Positions 1 through 11,849 of a stretch of 64,000 nucleotides of DNA are shown one piece after another. Every line of letters begins with the position of its first letter. Position 1 is the stretch's first letter. Source of the stretch: Populus alba (taxonomy: Eukaryota; Streptophyta; Magnoliopsida; Malpighiales; Salicaceae); the NCBI RefSeq assembly GCF_005239225.2, contig NC_133292.1, positions 12,363,965 to 12,427,964 on the forward strand, written 5' to 3'. The notes under the pieces were generated by a model. That model worked only from the letters and a program-made list of their open reading frames with translations. It was not told the DNA's origin and did no database searches. The translations under genes were made by a program, and so were the position numbers.

Positions 1-2065
1 TTTGATTTGGAGTGTAATCAAAGTCAATTAATTAGCTAATTTTACCTGTGCTTTAGCTTTAGTTTGAATAGTATGGTGGACGGTTGCATGCCTCAACTTG
101 TTAATTACATAAATATTTACCATTATTGGTTAATCGAAAGACATGTCAGCATGGCATTTATTTTCCTTCTTCGTAAGTAACCCTTTTTATTGAAAACTCC
201 TCTCGTAGAAAATTTTCCTCAAAAAACTATAAACAAATCGCATGCTTGTAAATGAAATTTGACTTATTATATATGACCACATCAAGTGATGAAATGTATC
301 TTCCACCAAAAAAGCTCGAGAATATGAGGGATGCGAAAGCTTGTCATATCATGCCAAAACCTATATATGTTCCAATTAGGATATATTTACGTATCTGTAA
401 ATAAAAATGGGAACCTCTATATGTCTTATTCAGCTACAGAATTCGAAGATCAAACCGTTGTTGTGGATGGCTAGGGCAACCAAAGAGATCCCATTTGCCC
501 TTGAACATGTTGTTTTTTAGCCAGTTTAACGTTCATGCTAACGATCATTTTCATACAAGACTTACGTACTCACTGGGACTGTGGGACATGTACAGTGGTT
601 GGTGATAACCCATGTGTCAACCACACTTGAAAAATCACAAAGCCAAGGAAGAGAAGGACATCTGATCCACCTTACTTCCAAGCAACAAAAGAATGATCGA
701 AACCACGAGGATGATAGCTTAATTATCATATTCTAGATTTTTTTTAATAATTATTAGTTCGATTTTTATAAATTTTAAGATTATTTGATGAACTTTATAT
801 GATTATTAATTTTAAGATCCGTAATATTAATCGAGAAATGTACTAATAAGCTCGGATACCCACGTTAATAAAAATATAAAAAAATCAATCAATAAATATA
901 TAGAGAATATTGAGTTTGTTTAATATATATATATAGTCATTTCTTTATGTAAATAGCAAAGCAATTAATCTCTTGATATTCTTAAACATGAAGTTACAAT
1001 TATAACGAATTAATTAGAAGCAACTAATATCATGTAGGAGTTAACCGTTGAGGCGTCCATTTTATGCGAATCACATGCTATAGCCCTGACCGTTATAATG
1101 CAGCAACCAAAAACATTAGTGTATGCTTAAGATCTTAGTAAACTTTAAGTTCAGCAGTGGAAAAATCATATACACGAAGGATTTTATTTTAAGTTGATGC
1201 TTATAATCTTTATGGCCTTGAGCATGCATGAATTGCCTGAAGTAATTAGAATGTTGTGTTTACTTAACGTTGTGACTGCAAACAAAGGAAAAACGAAGTC
1301 CCAGTCTGCAGCCACACACATATTGTTTTCATATGTCTGCATGGCAGTGTTGGAAACGCAGTTTCTCAAAAAATTAAAATTAAAATTTTATTTTTTTATG
1401 ATTTTACATCGATTTAATATGTTGATATAATATATATATATATATATATTTTTAAAATATATTATTTTAATATATTTCAAAACAAAAAAATATTTTAAAT
1501 TATAATTGCTAAAAATCCTTTTAATATCAAAGGAGATAGAGTAAGGTAAAGATGAAAAAGATTGGGATTAACAAGCCAAGTTGATTGTGTGAGTTCTACC
1601 CAGCTGGAGTTTCCCATGGAATTTACATATGATTGGGATGCATTGGTTCCTAGGTGAACAATAAGAAATTGTTTTTTTTTTTTTTTTTTATCATAAGAAA
1701 AAATGATTCTAAATATTTGTAGTGTCTTTAATTATTTTTCAAATATTACATATTTTTATAGTGTAGGAGTATCTTCAAAGTTTTGGACAAGGTAGGATGA
1801 TCTGAACTCAAAAACTTGAGATCAAAATCATCATGAATCAAGGCCCAGGCACAGACCCATTAACAAATTGGATAGATTTTTCTGAAAAGTAGAGTTCTGA
1901 ACAAAGAGAAGTAAAAAGATGCAAAACATTCCAAGGAAATCAAGATGTGGTTATCCACATCCTTGTCTTGACATTAAATGGCTGCCACATACTTCCACTA
2001 CATTGTAGCCAAAAACCTCTTTATCCACACCAGCATTAAAGGCAACAGCTAATTTGTATAGTGTC
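1..2065. other. Intergenic, upstream of FHA gene
   Basis: AT-rich sequence with no convincing exon on either strand. The two overlapping open frames near 1184-1430 are short, lie on opposite strands and show no recognisable domain. About 726-890 resembles 63355-63490 near the other end of the window (see the repeat entry). A TA dinucleotide run is at 1430-1450 and a T tract at 1672-1690. The last about 150 bases should hold the promoter and 5' UTR of the FHA gene, but no clear TATA box stands out. Confidence 0.6.
726..890 (+). repeat. Dispersed repeat, copy 1
   Basis: This segment reads like 63355-63490 in the same orientation. Both carry a stretch of the type AAATTTTAAGATTA, then TTATATGAT, ATTAATTTTAAGATC/ATAGAATC, a TTAATCAAGATA-like word and GGACACCCA followed by AT-rich DNA. 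I take it as a piece of a dispersed element common in this genome. Its ends and class cannot be set from two diverged copies. Confidence 0.5.
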
Positions 2066-4200
2066 ATGGAGCTAGCAAAAATGAACATAACTACACAGTC
2101 TCTTTCCCATGCCAAGCTTCCAGGGTGCTCAACTTCTCTCGCAACACCAATCTTTCATTCCAAAGCCTCACTTCTCGCCCATAATTCAATCACATTTCAG
2201 TCTCCTAAGAACTTTTTCACACAGCTACAAGGTGTTAGGATTAAAGCAAAGAAGCAAAGGAGTCTTGGTGCTGTACATGCTTCTGGGGCTGACAGCACTT
2301 TGACTGATGTTGAAGAAAGATGGCTTCTTGTACCCGTTGGTTAGTGAGTTCTGTTTTTCTTTCAAGAATCGATGATTGATGATAATTCCTGTTCAACACG
2401 AAAATGAGATTTAAGTTGCAATAAGTTATCATGTAGTTTGTTGCCCAATCTGAAGCAAACAATGCTGTACCTAATGTGAATTACAGGTGATGGGGATTCA
2501 GGGCATATAGGTTTCAAGGTTAAAATGCCAGATGCATTTGAAATAGCTTCTGTGAGTGTCTCTATTCCCTGTTCATGATCATTGAATTTTACTCGAACAG
2601 ACACCAATTAACAAGACCCTTCAATTTTCTGCCATTAATCCAGAGTGAGGTTACTGTTGGCCGCCTCCCCGATAAGGCAGACATGGTGATTCCAGTTGCA
2701 ACAGGTGTTGGTTCAACCTGTCTGTGAATTTCTTCAACCAACTTTTGACTTCCCTTATTAATGTCATGCTGATTTGAACAGTGTCTGCTCTACATGCTCG
2801 CATTCAGAACAAGGGAGGAAATCTTGTGGTCACAGATTTGGACAGTACTAATGGAACATTCATCGATGAGAAACGGCTGCCACCTGGAGCTTCTGTCAGT
2901 GTATCGCCTGGAAGTCGTATTACATTCGGTACTATAACTCTAACTACATATACTATTTTCTCCCCTTTTTCTGCATAATTATTATACTGCAGTATATATC
3001 TTTTATCCATGTTTTTTATTCTTGAGTTCTGAATCATGTCTGACCGGTATTAAATATAACTAAGTGCTGAGACTAGAGCAGGATTCATTAATATCATAAT
3101 GTTGCTCTTATGGTAATTAGGGATATGATTGTTTTAGGCATAGTTGTCCAACGGAGCCCCAATCTGACACAGTTAAGGGCCCGGATTGCCGGATCAATCC
3201 TGATGAATTATTGTTTAATTAAAACAATATTATTTTGTTTTTTAATTTTTTAGTTTTGACCCGATAGTGTTTGCCCCGATTAAGATGAGTTAAACGGGTC
3301 ACAAATCAGTCTACTGGGTCAATGTCAAAACTAGCTCAAATTATAATCAGACTATCAGGCTCTGGATTGCAGGTTTGTTGAGTCAACCTGTTGGGCTAGG
3401 TTTGATAAACATGATTTTAGTTGTGATAAAGTGCTCTCTTTTTTGTTCTTAAATCTCTTCATACATCATAAATTGTGGTTATGCAGAGAAACTAGCTGAA
3501 CAACTTGGATCATTGCGGCAAACTGAAAATTCTGACAGTTTGATTGGGCGACGCCAAATTCAGTTGCCCTTCATCTCAACCAGAAGTATGAAAAAAATTG
3601 TTAGTCAGCCTAAAATTGAAACTTGAACTTTAAATGATGTGGAACGTCTAGCAGACAGTTGCATTTAACAGATACGTCTATCAGTTCAGGGTTGTAACTT
3701 AGGGCTTGAGAAACCATGATTTTATATCTTTTGCCATACGCTATATGTCATTTTACTCTTAAAAACAGGTCAAAACTTGAGTGAGTCCAGAAAGCTGCTG
3801 AGCTTATAATCTTGGAACCTATGAGCTGCATAGGATATATAACTTGTATTCATGAATCTAACTTGGTATTCATTCAAGTTTCTATTAGAATTGTGTGCAT
3901 ATCAAGCAAATAGGCATTCATTATATGTTGTTGTAAGATCAGTTTCAGCTGAGCACATGTAACCTAAGCAAAGTTCTCGAGACATGATTCTGCATTTGAT
4001 TTGAAAATGTTGGTGCAACGGTTTGAAGTTCCATTATCATTTGCTCATGTCCGAGTTCTTTTGTTTCAGGGGACACTCATCTGGCAATGTTTCTTGTCTC
4101 CAAGCTTGCCAAAGTAGAATCTGCTCCAAGCAAATCAGAAGAGTCTCAAGACAAAGTTGAGATTGACAGCCCCACTGAGAGCAATGAAACCACGGATTAA
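2066..4200 (+). CDS. FHA-domain protein, probably plastid-targeted
   Basis: Five exons that keep frame: 2066-2339, 2487-2551, 2644-2704, 2782-2928 and 4070-4200, giving 225 aa. The first about 75 residues are rich in Ser/Thr/Lys/Arg with few acids, like a chloroplast transit peptide. An FHA (phosphothreonine-binding) domain follows at about residues 88-200, with the family marks VGR, SALHARI and STNGTFID and the ending GDTHLAMFLV. The tail is acidic and Glu/Ser-rich. The architecture matches small single-FHA plastid proteins of the Arabidopsis At2g21530 type; that assignment is from memory. The start is the ATG at 2066; upstream in-frame codons have no ATG. Intron 4 (1.14 kb) holds a diverged repeat and a possible alternative exon at 3487. 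The binding partner and role are not shown by the sequence. Confidence 0.87.
3121..3420. repeat. Repeat-derived sequence in FHA intron 4
   Basis: Sequence with words such as GACCCGATAGTG, AAACGGGTCA and CTGGGTCAATG, unlike the flanking intron. It resembles the GGGTTAACCC / CGTCAAACCC words of the 57770-58040 repeat. It contains no open frame of note. It is probably an old transposon fragment in the intron; the ends are not defined. Confidence 0.4.
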
Positions 4201-5075
4201 AAATCAGAGTTATATTTGTAAAAGAAATATAGTTGGAGGATGAGCAAGAGAAAATTTCAATGCTATGAATTGAATCTCTCTCCAAATTTGTTTAAGAAAT
4301 AAAATTTATCCTACTTCACTTTTCTCATTCAATGCTCACACTTATTTTTTTCTTCTTATTTTCAACACAACTTAGTTAACCACAATTATAACTTAGTTAA
4401 AACCGTTGTTACATCAAAACATATATTTTTTTTATTATTATAAAATAAAGGTTAAATTAACTGAGATCTTTTAATGAAAAACAAAGACAATGATATTAAT
4501 TGAGCTAAATAGATACTGTTTTTTTTTAATCACAAAAATATTATTAGAGAAACGCACTCTATATTTTTTTATATAAAAAAAACAAGGAGTCAACAAAAAT
4601 AAAAGGATTAGCATATAGATTTTCAAAATTCAAGCATTAAATAGCAATCAAAATCTTATGTAATCTTGCTTTAGAAATTTCACTTATGAGTTTTATTTTT
4701 CATTTCTTTTATATTATCACATGAAACAATAGGAAAAATGAAAAAAAGGTGCCTTTTCCATTATTAACTTTTTAGTTTTTAGGAACTATAAAGAATAATA
4801 ATTGAAGATTTTAAAATATAAGGATGATAATGGAGTATTGGTAAATCTATATGGTCAAAAAGTACTTTACCCTTAACTGTATCTAAAATTCAACGCCTTG
4901 GAGCTATTATCATCTGTAGCGAGGACTTTGGAAAATTTCTCATGCACCCATAAAAGTACTTCCATGAGCCAGTCCTGCTTCCTGAATTCACCAAATTTTA
5001 CTGAGAAGGGAAGAGAGAGGCAAAAGCCTGTCCCTTTGTAGCAAAAACACTCTCTCTCTTCCTGTTGGATCCAAA
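4201..5075. other. Intergenic between FHA and CBR1 genes
   Basis: 3' UTR of the FHA gene, then AT-rich DNA. A-rich/T-rich runs are frequent and no open frame has coding character. The final about 130 bases, ending in a TC-rich run (TCTCTCTCTT at 5051), are the likely 5' UTR and core promoter of CBR1. Confidence 0.6.
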
Positions 5076-7364
5076 ATGGAAAGTTTACAGTCTCATAGAG
5101 TGGAAATGATAAGCATTGCTGTGGCTCTTGTTGCCATTGGTGCTGGCACTGCTTTTTATTTCTACATCACCAAGAAGCCTAAAGGTATTTTTTTTTTTGT
5201 ATTTTAGTATCTGGGTTTTTGTTATTTTTGCTGATTGTTTATAAAGTTTGAAGCTTTTTTGTTTTTTTCAGTGGGTCTAATTATTATGTGTTAGGAATGC
5301 TCAAGTTTTCAAATTTATCAGCTGTTTGATTAATTTTGGTGCAAAAAGAGGAGAATCCATTTGTTGGGATTGGAGATTGTCTAGAATTACTAGCAATCGT
5401 AGCTTCTTATTATTGGTAAATGCAGAATTGGTTATCTTGGCTATGGAGTCAAAACTTAAAGCTTTGTGGATATAAATCAAGATTTGTGCAAATTGATTAA
5501 TGCCTTGTCATGTCTTGATAGGTTGCTTGGACCCTGAAAATTTCAAGGAATATAAACTTGTTAAGAGAACCGAACTGAGTCATAATGTGGCCAAGTTTAA
5601 ATTTGCTCTTCCCACACCGGATTCAGTTTTGGGACTGCCAATTGGACAACATATGAGTTGCAGGTTCGCTTTGTCTTGAATTTCTACCATAGCGAATGCC
5701 TGATTGGTGAATTCTATTTTTTTGTGTTCAGTTGGCTGATACGATGAATAACTAAACTAACCTTTCGTTATCAACAGGGGAAAGGATAGTGTCGGTGAAG
5801 AAGTTGTCAAGCCGTATACCCCAACAACGTTGGATTCTGATATTGGATACTTTGAACTAGTTATAAAGGTTGATTGATTCGCGGCTGTACTGTTCGTTCA
5901 TTCCATTATGATATTGCAAAAATACTATTTTGGTTTGTCATCCTGATTTTGTTGTTTCATGTAAACAGATGTATCCACAAGGTAGGATGTCCCACCACTT
6001 CCGTGAAATGCGTGAAGGTGATTACTTGGCCGTGAAGGGACCTAAGGTAAAGCTATTTCCTTTCCTCAGTTGCCTTTCTTTGCCTCAGGATTTTCCACAT
6101 TTCCCAGCTAGTTTATGAGATCAATTTGGTATTTGTTAGGTGATTTTGATCTCTTTTACTCTAGAAAATTTGATTTTCCATTTTGAGGAGCAACATTTGT
6201 ATGGTTCCTACCATTGCTTTGCGTAATGGTTGGGTTTCTTGACAACCGATTTACTATAAACCTTTTCAGTTATCAGAGCCCGCATCACATCTTACTTGCT
6301 GTCTGAAACTTTATCACAAAAGGTTGGTAATTGATGTATTTATATGATTTTTCTAGGGGCGTTTCAAGTATCAACCTAACCAAGTCAGAGCATTTGGAAT
6401 GATTGCTGGGGGCACTGGAATTACTCCCATGTTCCAGGTATATATTTTTAAAACAATCTCTTATTTTGCAGCTGGCCAAAATTATCAGTTTGATTTATTG
6501 ATTACTTATCTCTCTTCTTTTGGCTTCTTAGGTAACTAGAGCCATATTAGAAAACCCAGATGACAAAACGAACATACATCTTATTTATGCCAATGTCACA
6601 TATGAGGACATTCTTTTGAAGGTAAATCTCTCTCTCTCTCTCTCGCATTTCTTTGTTGGATGTATTAAATAAGCACAATCCACTTTGTTTGCTTGTTTGC
6701 AGGAAGAGATTGATAATCTGGCAATCATTTTTCCTAACCAATTTAACGTCTACTATGTTCTGAATCAGGTGTTACTTGTTTCTTTTTCTTTCCAACTATT
6801 AATTTTGTCTCTCACAATCTCTCAGTTTTTTACTTCCTATTTTTTCAAGTCGCGTCTCTTCTTAGATTCCAAGTTATTTATTGAGAAGCTTTCTTTTCTG
6901 TACTGCCAGTGGCAATTTAGGTGCTGTATGCTTTTTATGTGGGCATTAGAAAAGGAGACCAACTACTAATGTGGTTTTCTTGATGCTCCAATGGTTGATG
7001 CATTCCTTTTCAATGTGAAGAGTTTTCTAAATCTCCTAAATTCATGATTTGCTGGTTTCATGAAGCTAACTTCTAATGCTTCTGTATATTTATGTCAAAT
7101 TTCACGTTCAGCCTCCAGAAGGATGGGAGGGTGGCATCGGGTTCATATCCAAGGAAATGATTCAATCCCACTGCCCGCCACCTGCAACTGATGTTCAGGT
7201 ATCCTCTCTCCCTCTCCCTCCCTGCTCTCCGTCTTCCCTGACATTGACGACCAATAACCTTCTTATTGCAGATTTTGAGGTGTGGACCTCCACCAATGAA
7301 CAAGGCCATGGCAGCCCACCTTAATGATCTTGGATATACTGCTCAAACGCAGTTCCAGTTTTGA
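5076..7364 (+). CDS. CBR1: NADH-cytochrome b5 reductase (CBR1 type)
   Basis: Nine exons in frame: 5076-5184, 5522-5663, 5778-5868, 5969-6046, 6357-6437, 6532-6621, 6703-6768, 7112-7198 and 7272-7364, giving 278 aa, close to the about 280 aa usual for the plant enzyme. The N-terminus has a hydrophobic membrane anchor ([20 protein letters not shown]). FAD binding is marked by KPYTPTT, the NADH-binding half by [10 protein letters not shown] and CGPPPMNKA, and the protein ends in Phe as is typical. The enzyme moves electrons from NADH through FAD to cytochrome b5 at the ER membrane, feeding fatty-acid desaturases and related oxidases. The first ATG after the TC-rich leader is the start. No frameshift or missing motif is seen, so it is very likely functional. 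Confidence 0.95.
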
Positions 7365-7858
7365 GCCCGTCATGAAGATTCTTTCCCCTTCCCCCTTTGG
7401 CTAATCAATCTCCAAGAAGAGTATGCATTAATTAATTTAGCTCTGTTACATTTCTTGGGAAACTGGTTAGCTGACATTCTTCACATAAGTTGAAGAATCT
7501 ATATTGATCATTTTCTGCTTAAAATTTCATCTGAATTTCGCATCGAATTTACTCTTTAACTTTACAGAAGTTTTCCTTTTTACAATTGAAATCAGTCGTT
7601 AATAGACATGGACTGGACTGTTGGATGTGTGAGACTCTCAGTAGAAGAGATGTTGCCTCCTCGACATGCCATGAAATTCATGATTTGAAGCATGGTCCTA
7701 AGCTTTTTCACCTAAGCTGCTATGAACAAAATCAAACAAAATCATCCTCGTTTTCTTTTAATCAAGTTAACTATCACGTCTCCTCTCAAAATTACCGCCT
7801 CCTCATCCATGAGGGACGTGTCCAGCTAAGGGATATGCTGACAGCAAGGAATGAGTTT
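7365..7858. other. CBR1 3' flank up to the duplication boundary
   Basis: 3' UTR and short intergenic stretch. A plus-strand frame at 7586-7894 (102 codons) has no recognisable domain and runs across the boundary of the duplicated block, so I do not call it a gene. Homology to block B begins at about 7859. Confidence 0.55.
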
Positions 7859-8176
7859 GCGGTCCAATTGGCAGCTCATTCCAGGCCTGACTAGCTTTTA
7901 GTTTTTAGAGAAAAAAAGATTGATTATTTTTCCCACATTATTGTGATTTATTTTTGTTTATATATTTAATTTCACGTTTGCTGGGTTTTATGAAAAATTC
8001 TTGATTATAACAATTCACTTTCTCTCTTTGCTTTTCAATACACTATCAATCTTGACCTTTTGTTCTTTTTTTATACTCCTAAGAACACAATAGTATACAA
8101 ATAGTTAGGATAGCTATAATAATAATAATAATTCAGCAGCAATAATAATAATAATAATTAATAATAATTCAGCAGC

Positions 8177-8222
<46 letters not shown>

Positions 8223-9699
8223 TAATAATAATTATTATTATTATTATTATTATCTGCTGCTATTATTATTATAAAGATTTATTTCTATTTTCAAGATTCA
8301 AATTAAGTCTTATGCTCAGAGATTTACCATTTAAATATATATGATACACCTTTTCTTATATGTATAAATCATAAATAATTCTTATATTAAAAAAAAACTA
8401 GACAGGTATTAACAAATTTATTTCAAAAGATAAATTAAAAGAAAATCTCATGTTAATTCCCCACCCCAGTAGAAACAACATGGGCCGGCATCTGAAATTT
8501 GTTTTTGTCTTTGTTATATCTTAATTTGCTTTAATTAACATGCACATATACCGAATAAATAAAACATATATACTCGCTAAAAGACCCCAATCGCGGGTTT
8601 ATGGGATCAAATCTCATGGTATTTTGTGTTTTTTTTTTTTAATCCCATTTTACACAGATTAAGAATACTGATCGATGTTCGATGTTCGTAAAGATCTATC
8701 ATTTATTAGACATTAGACCAAATCAAACTAATGACTACAAAAACAATAACATTGTAATGTTCATCGATTGTTATTATCAATAGCCTGCTGTATACGTGCA
8801 TGGTTGCCTCTGCATATATAAATCTTCCAAAACCTAAGCACATCATCACAAATACCATGTCCAACGTCTTTACATTGCTAGAAATTCATATAAAACCAAT
8901 AAAATTACTGATAGAATAATTCTATGATAAATTATGATGATGATCATTGATAGAATATATTTTAGTTTTTCCTTAATCCTTTTATATAAGTTTTTTTTTT
9001 AATTTATTTTTTTAATTATAATTTGTCAACTTTTTTTAATTTTAATCTTTATTTTTTTAGTTTTTAATTTTTTTATTGGCTTTTTTTTATAAAAATTTTA
9101 TTAGTTTTCAATTTTATCTTTCTATCAAAGTTTATGGTGTGTTATTTTTTTTTTTAAAAAAATTGGTTCCCATTCTTTTATTTTTTTTGTTGGAGGTATT
9201 TTTCTTTTAAATTTAAACCTCCATTCAAAAACTTTTAATTTCCCTTTAATTTATTTTTTATTTTTATTTTCATCATCATTCTTTTAATTATCATTTTTTA
9301 TTTTAGATTTTTTTGTGTTATTAATTTTTACCCACTGTTTTATTTTTCAACTTTTAATTTTCTAGAGATTATGCTTCATCATTTTTTTCATGTATGATGC
9401 TTCTAGTTTAATAACCCGGTTACATTTTTGAAAAGTTGATGTTGGTTGATATATTTTTTTTTATTTTTTTTTTCAATTCCATCATTCAACATTAGTGTTT
9501 TTTTTTTTTTAAGAACTCACTCCGTTGTTTTCTTTGATTTTTTTCTATAGAATTATCTTGATCTTGTGACCTGGATCATGAATTTTGCGTCACGCCATGA
9601 GTTGACTCGTCCCTTATTATTTATTTCATCATCATTCAACATTAGTGTTTTTTTCTAAGAATTGACTTTGTTATTTTCTTTGATTTTTTTTATATAGAC
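7859..9699 (+). repeat. Duplication block A, left part
   Basis: Matches 31148-32260 in the same orientation, starting at the shared GCGGTCCAATTGGCAGCTC. The match runs through TTATGGTGTGTTATT to TTTTTTTATATAG just before 9700. Block A has two extra stretches: about 8029-8490, including an AAT microsatellite palindrome, and about 8700-8985. No coding sequence is seen. In block B the same DNA lies downstream of the WAK-B gene, so this is the old WAK 3' flank. Confidence 0.85.
8118..8275. repeat. AAT microsatellite forming a large palindrome
   Basis: A run of AAT units, twice interrupted by TTCAGCAGCAAT, flips to ATT units containing ATCTGCTGCTATT. The two halves are near-complementary and could fold into a long hairpin. 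Block B lacks this stretch at the equivalent site, so it is either a gain in A or a loss in B. Confidence 0.8.
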
Positions 9700-9731
9700 G
9701 ATGTCTTTGTTTAATCAACATAAACGATGTC

Positions 9732-10134
9732 TTTGTTTTCGCAAAGCAATGTCAACAAGTTTATTACACATACACCCCTTCATTTAGAAAGGATCGTTCA
9801 AGAGTTGATTGGTTGTCCGTTTTAAAAACGAAACCACGGGGTCGTGTCGAGGTTGTTCAGGATGAGAACGAAGACACAAGTGTGGGAGATGAAGTCTTTC
9901 AAGTTCGTGAGTTGGTTGAACCATATCGAGTTGCTCCTTCGATTGAATTGGAAGAAAATTCAAATTTTCGAGTTCTCGATGATAGTCTTGTTGATATTGA
10001 CGGAGGAGTTGAATGTTGTTCTCAGCTCTAGCGGACAACCAAATGTCGATGAAGAAGATGATATCCATATTGAAGATTGCGATGAAGATGATGACAATTC
10101 AATTGACGAGGAAGAAGAAGAAAATTCCGACTAA
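9732..10134 (+). pseudogene. C-terminal fragment of CACTA TNP2 transposase
   Basis: Only the tail survives. From about 9732 a frame reads AKQCQQVYYTYTP and then WLSVLKTKPRGRVEV, the DUF4216 region of plant TNP2 transposases. It runs to an acidic end (DEDDDNSIDEEEEENSD, stop near 10132). A frame change near 10005-10015 joins the two halves. The catalytic body of the transposase is missing because the element is cut at 9700. Not functional. Confidence 0.8.
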
Positions 10135-10320
10135 TTATGAACATGAAGCCCTATGTAAAAACATTTGTCTCATGTAATTTAGATTATTGATGATGTATTT
10201 TGTAAAACAAAATATTTACTGTTTAAGCAATGTGGTTATTGTGTTTATGTGATGGACAGTTTATCAGTTAAGTTTCTGCAGGAAGGTAAACAGGCAATAC
10301 AAAGACAAACTTTCCTGCAT

Positions 10321-10648
10321 AATGCCACAATCATCGACGGCCATGCCGACGGACTCACCGTCCGTCGGCATCTCACAGAGAGTTCGAAAATATTTACAAC
10401 AAAATGCCACAATCACCGACGTCCATGCCGACGGAATAACATCCGTCGGTATCTCACAGAGAGTTCGAAAATATTTACAACAAAATGCCACAATCACCGA
10501 CGGCCATACCGACGGACTCACCTCCCGTCGGTATCTCACAGAGAGTTCGAAAATATTTACAACAAAATGCCACAATCACCGACGGCCATGCCGACGGAAT
10601 AACATCCGTCGGCATCTCACAGTAAGCTCGAAAACATAAAACCACCAT
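10321..10648. repeat. Four tandem about 82-bp units with CCGACGG palindromes
   Basis: Units start at 10321, 10403, 10484 and 10566 with AATGCCACAATC. Each contains CCGACGGCCATGCCGACGG-like DNA, then CCGTCGG and CTCACAGAGAGTTCG. The spacing (82, 81, 82 bp) is regular. Short plus- and minus-strand frames through it come from repeat structure, not from a gene. It continues at 10650-10935 as a looser set of CCGACGG sites. Confidence 0.92.
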
Positions 10649-10945
10649 CGACGGTATTACCGACGGCGTACCTCCGTCGGTAATTTGTCGGTTACCCATT
10701 TTACCGACAGAATTACCGACGGACCGCGCGTTTCCCAAAGTGCGTTAATTAATGCGCCCCTGAACTTGTCAGATTACCGACGGAATCACCGACGGACTTC
10801 GAAAATTTTGGAGGGCTTTTAAAAATTCGGGGCGAAATTCGAAAAATACCGACGGAATTTTGACCTTGTACCGACGGATTTGTAACCTGTTACCGACGGA
10901 TGTTAATTCCGTCGGTGGAGTCCGTCGGTAAAATTGACCTATAAG
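10649..10945. promoter_or_regulatory. Internal CCGACGG/CCGTCGG site cluster
   Basis: At least ten further CCGACGG or CCGTCGG sites, many paired as inverted repeats, ending at CCGTCGGTAAAATTGACC. A TATA-like CCTATAAG and a TC-rich leader follow at about 10938-11040, and the second element gene starts downstream at 11850. In other CACTA elements such sites bind the element's own TNPA-type protein, so this is probably a promoter/binding region. That role is inference. Confidence 0.6.
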
Positions 10946-11260
10946 TTCCACCCCCGCCGCTTCGCCTCATTTTTTCTTCTTCTCCCCGCCGCTTCTTCTC
11001 TTCTCCTGCGTTTTTCAGCCTAGATTTTTCATTTTTTCCCCCTCAATCCTTAAACACTTTCACCTTTAATCTCTAGCAAGATTTGGTGTTGTAAATCTTC
11101 ATTATATTAAAAGGTATGTTTTTTTTTCTAATTTATTTTATTTTATTTTTATTTTTAGTTTGTTTTTATTTTTGTTGTGTTGGTGTTTTTTGTTGCAATG
11201 TAGATAAAGTTTTGAATTTGAGACATTATTAAGGTATGTATATTTCGTTCCCTTTTTTTT

Positions 11261-11560
11261 TTGAATATTTTTTGAATTTGTTGAATATTTGTTAATTTAA
11301 TTGTTGAATAATTGAATTTAATTGTTGGATTTATTGAATATTTTTTGTTGTTGTGTTGCTAGAATTGTTATTAGGTAATTTAACTTAGAATTAGTTAAAG
11401 TTGAATTTTTTTGAATATTTTTTGAATTTGTTGAATATTTGTTAATTTAATTGTTGAATAATTGAATTTAATTGTTGGATTTATTGAATATTTTTTGTTG
11501 TTGTGTTGTTAGAATTGTTATTAGTTAATTTAACTTAGAATTAGTTAAAGTTGAATTTTT
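11261..11560. repeat. Tandem pair of about 150-bp units in the CACTA leader intron
   Basis: The stretch starting TTGAATATTTTTTGAATTTG at 11261 recurs at 11411, and the two are nearly identical for about 140 bases. Both are made of TTGAAT-rich simple words. It lies between the likely 5' UTR and the ATG of the second CACTA gene and looks like a recent local duplication. Confidence 0.85.
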
Positions 11561-11849
11561 GAATTTTTTTGAATTTTTTTGAATTTGTTGAATTGTAATT
11601 GTTAATTTGTTGAATTTATTGAATTTATTTTTTGTTATATTTTTTATTGTTTTGAATATAATTATTGATTAATTTGTGAATTGTAATTGTTAACGTTGAA
11701 TTTATCTTAGGATTAATAGTTGAATATGTTGGAATAATTAGTATAGATTGGTTCGATTGGTTGTGGCTATTGTTAATATTTGCAGGTTTGTGGATTTGGG
11801 TAGTATCTTTTTTGACTTTTGAATTTTATTTTACAATTATTAATATAAA

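Noticed and set aside
7586..7894. A 102-codon plus-strand frame
   Set aside because: No domain, and it crosses the border of the duplicated block; the matching end in block B lies in non-coding repeat.
10249..10738. Several plus- and minus-strand frames of 87-117 codons with repeated peptides
   Set aside because: They read through the tandem CCGACGG array; the peptide repeats are a by-product of the about 82-bp DNA unit, and no start or domain supports them.
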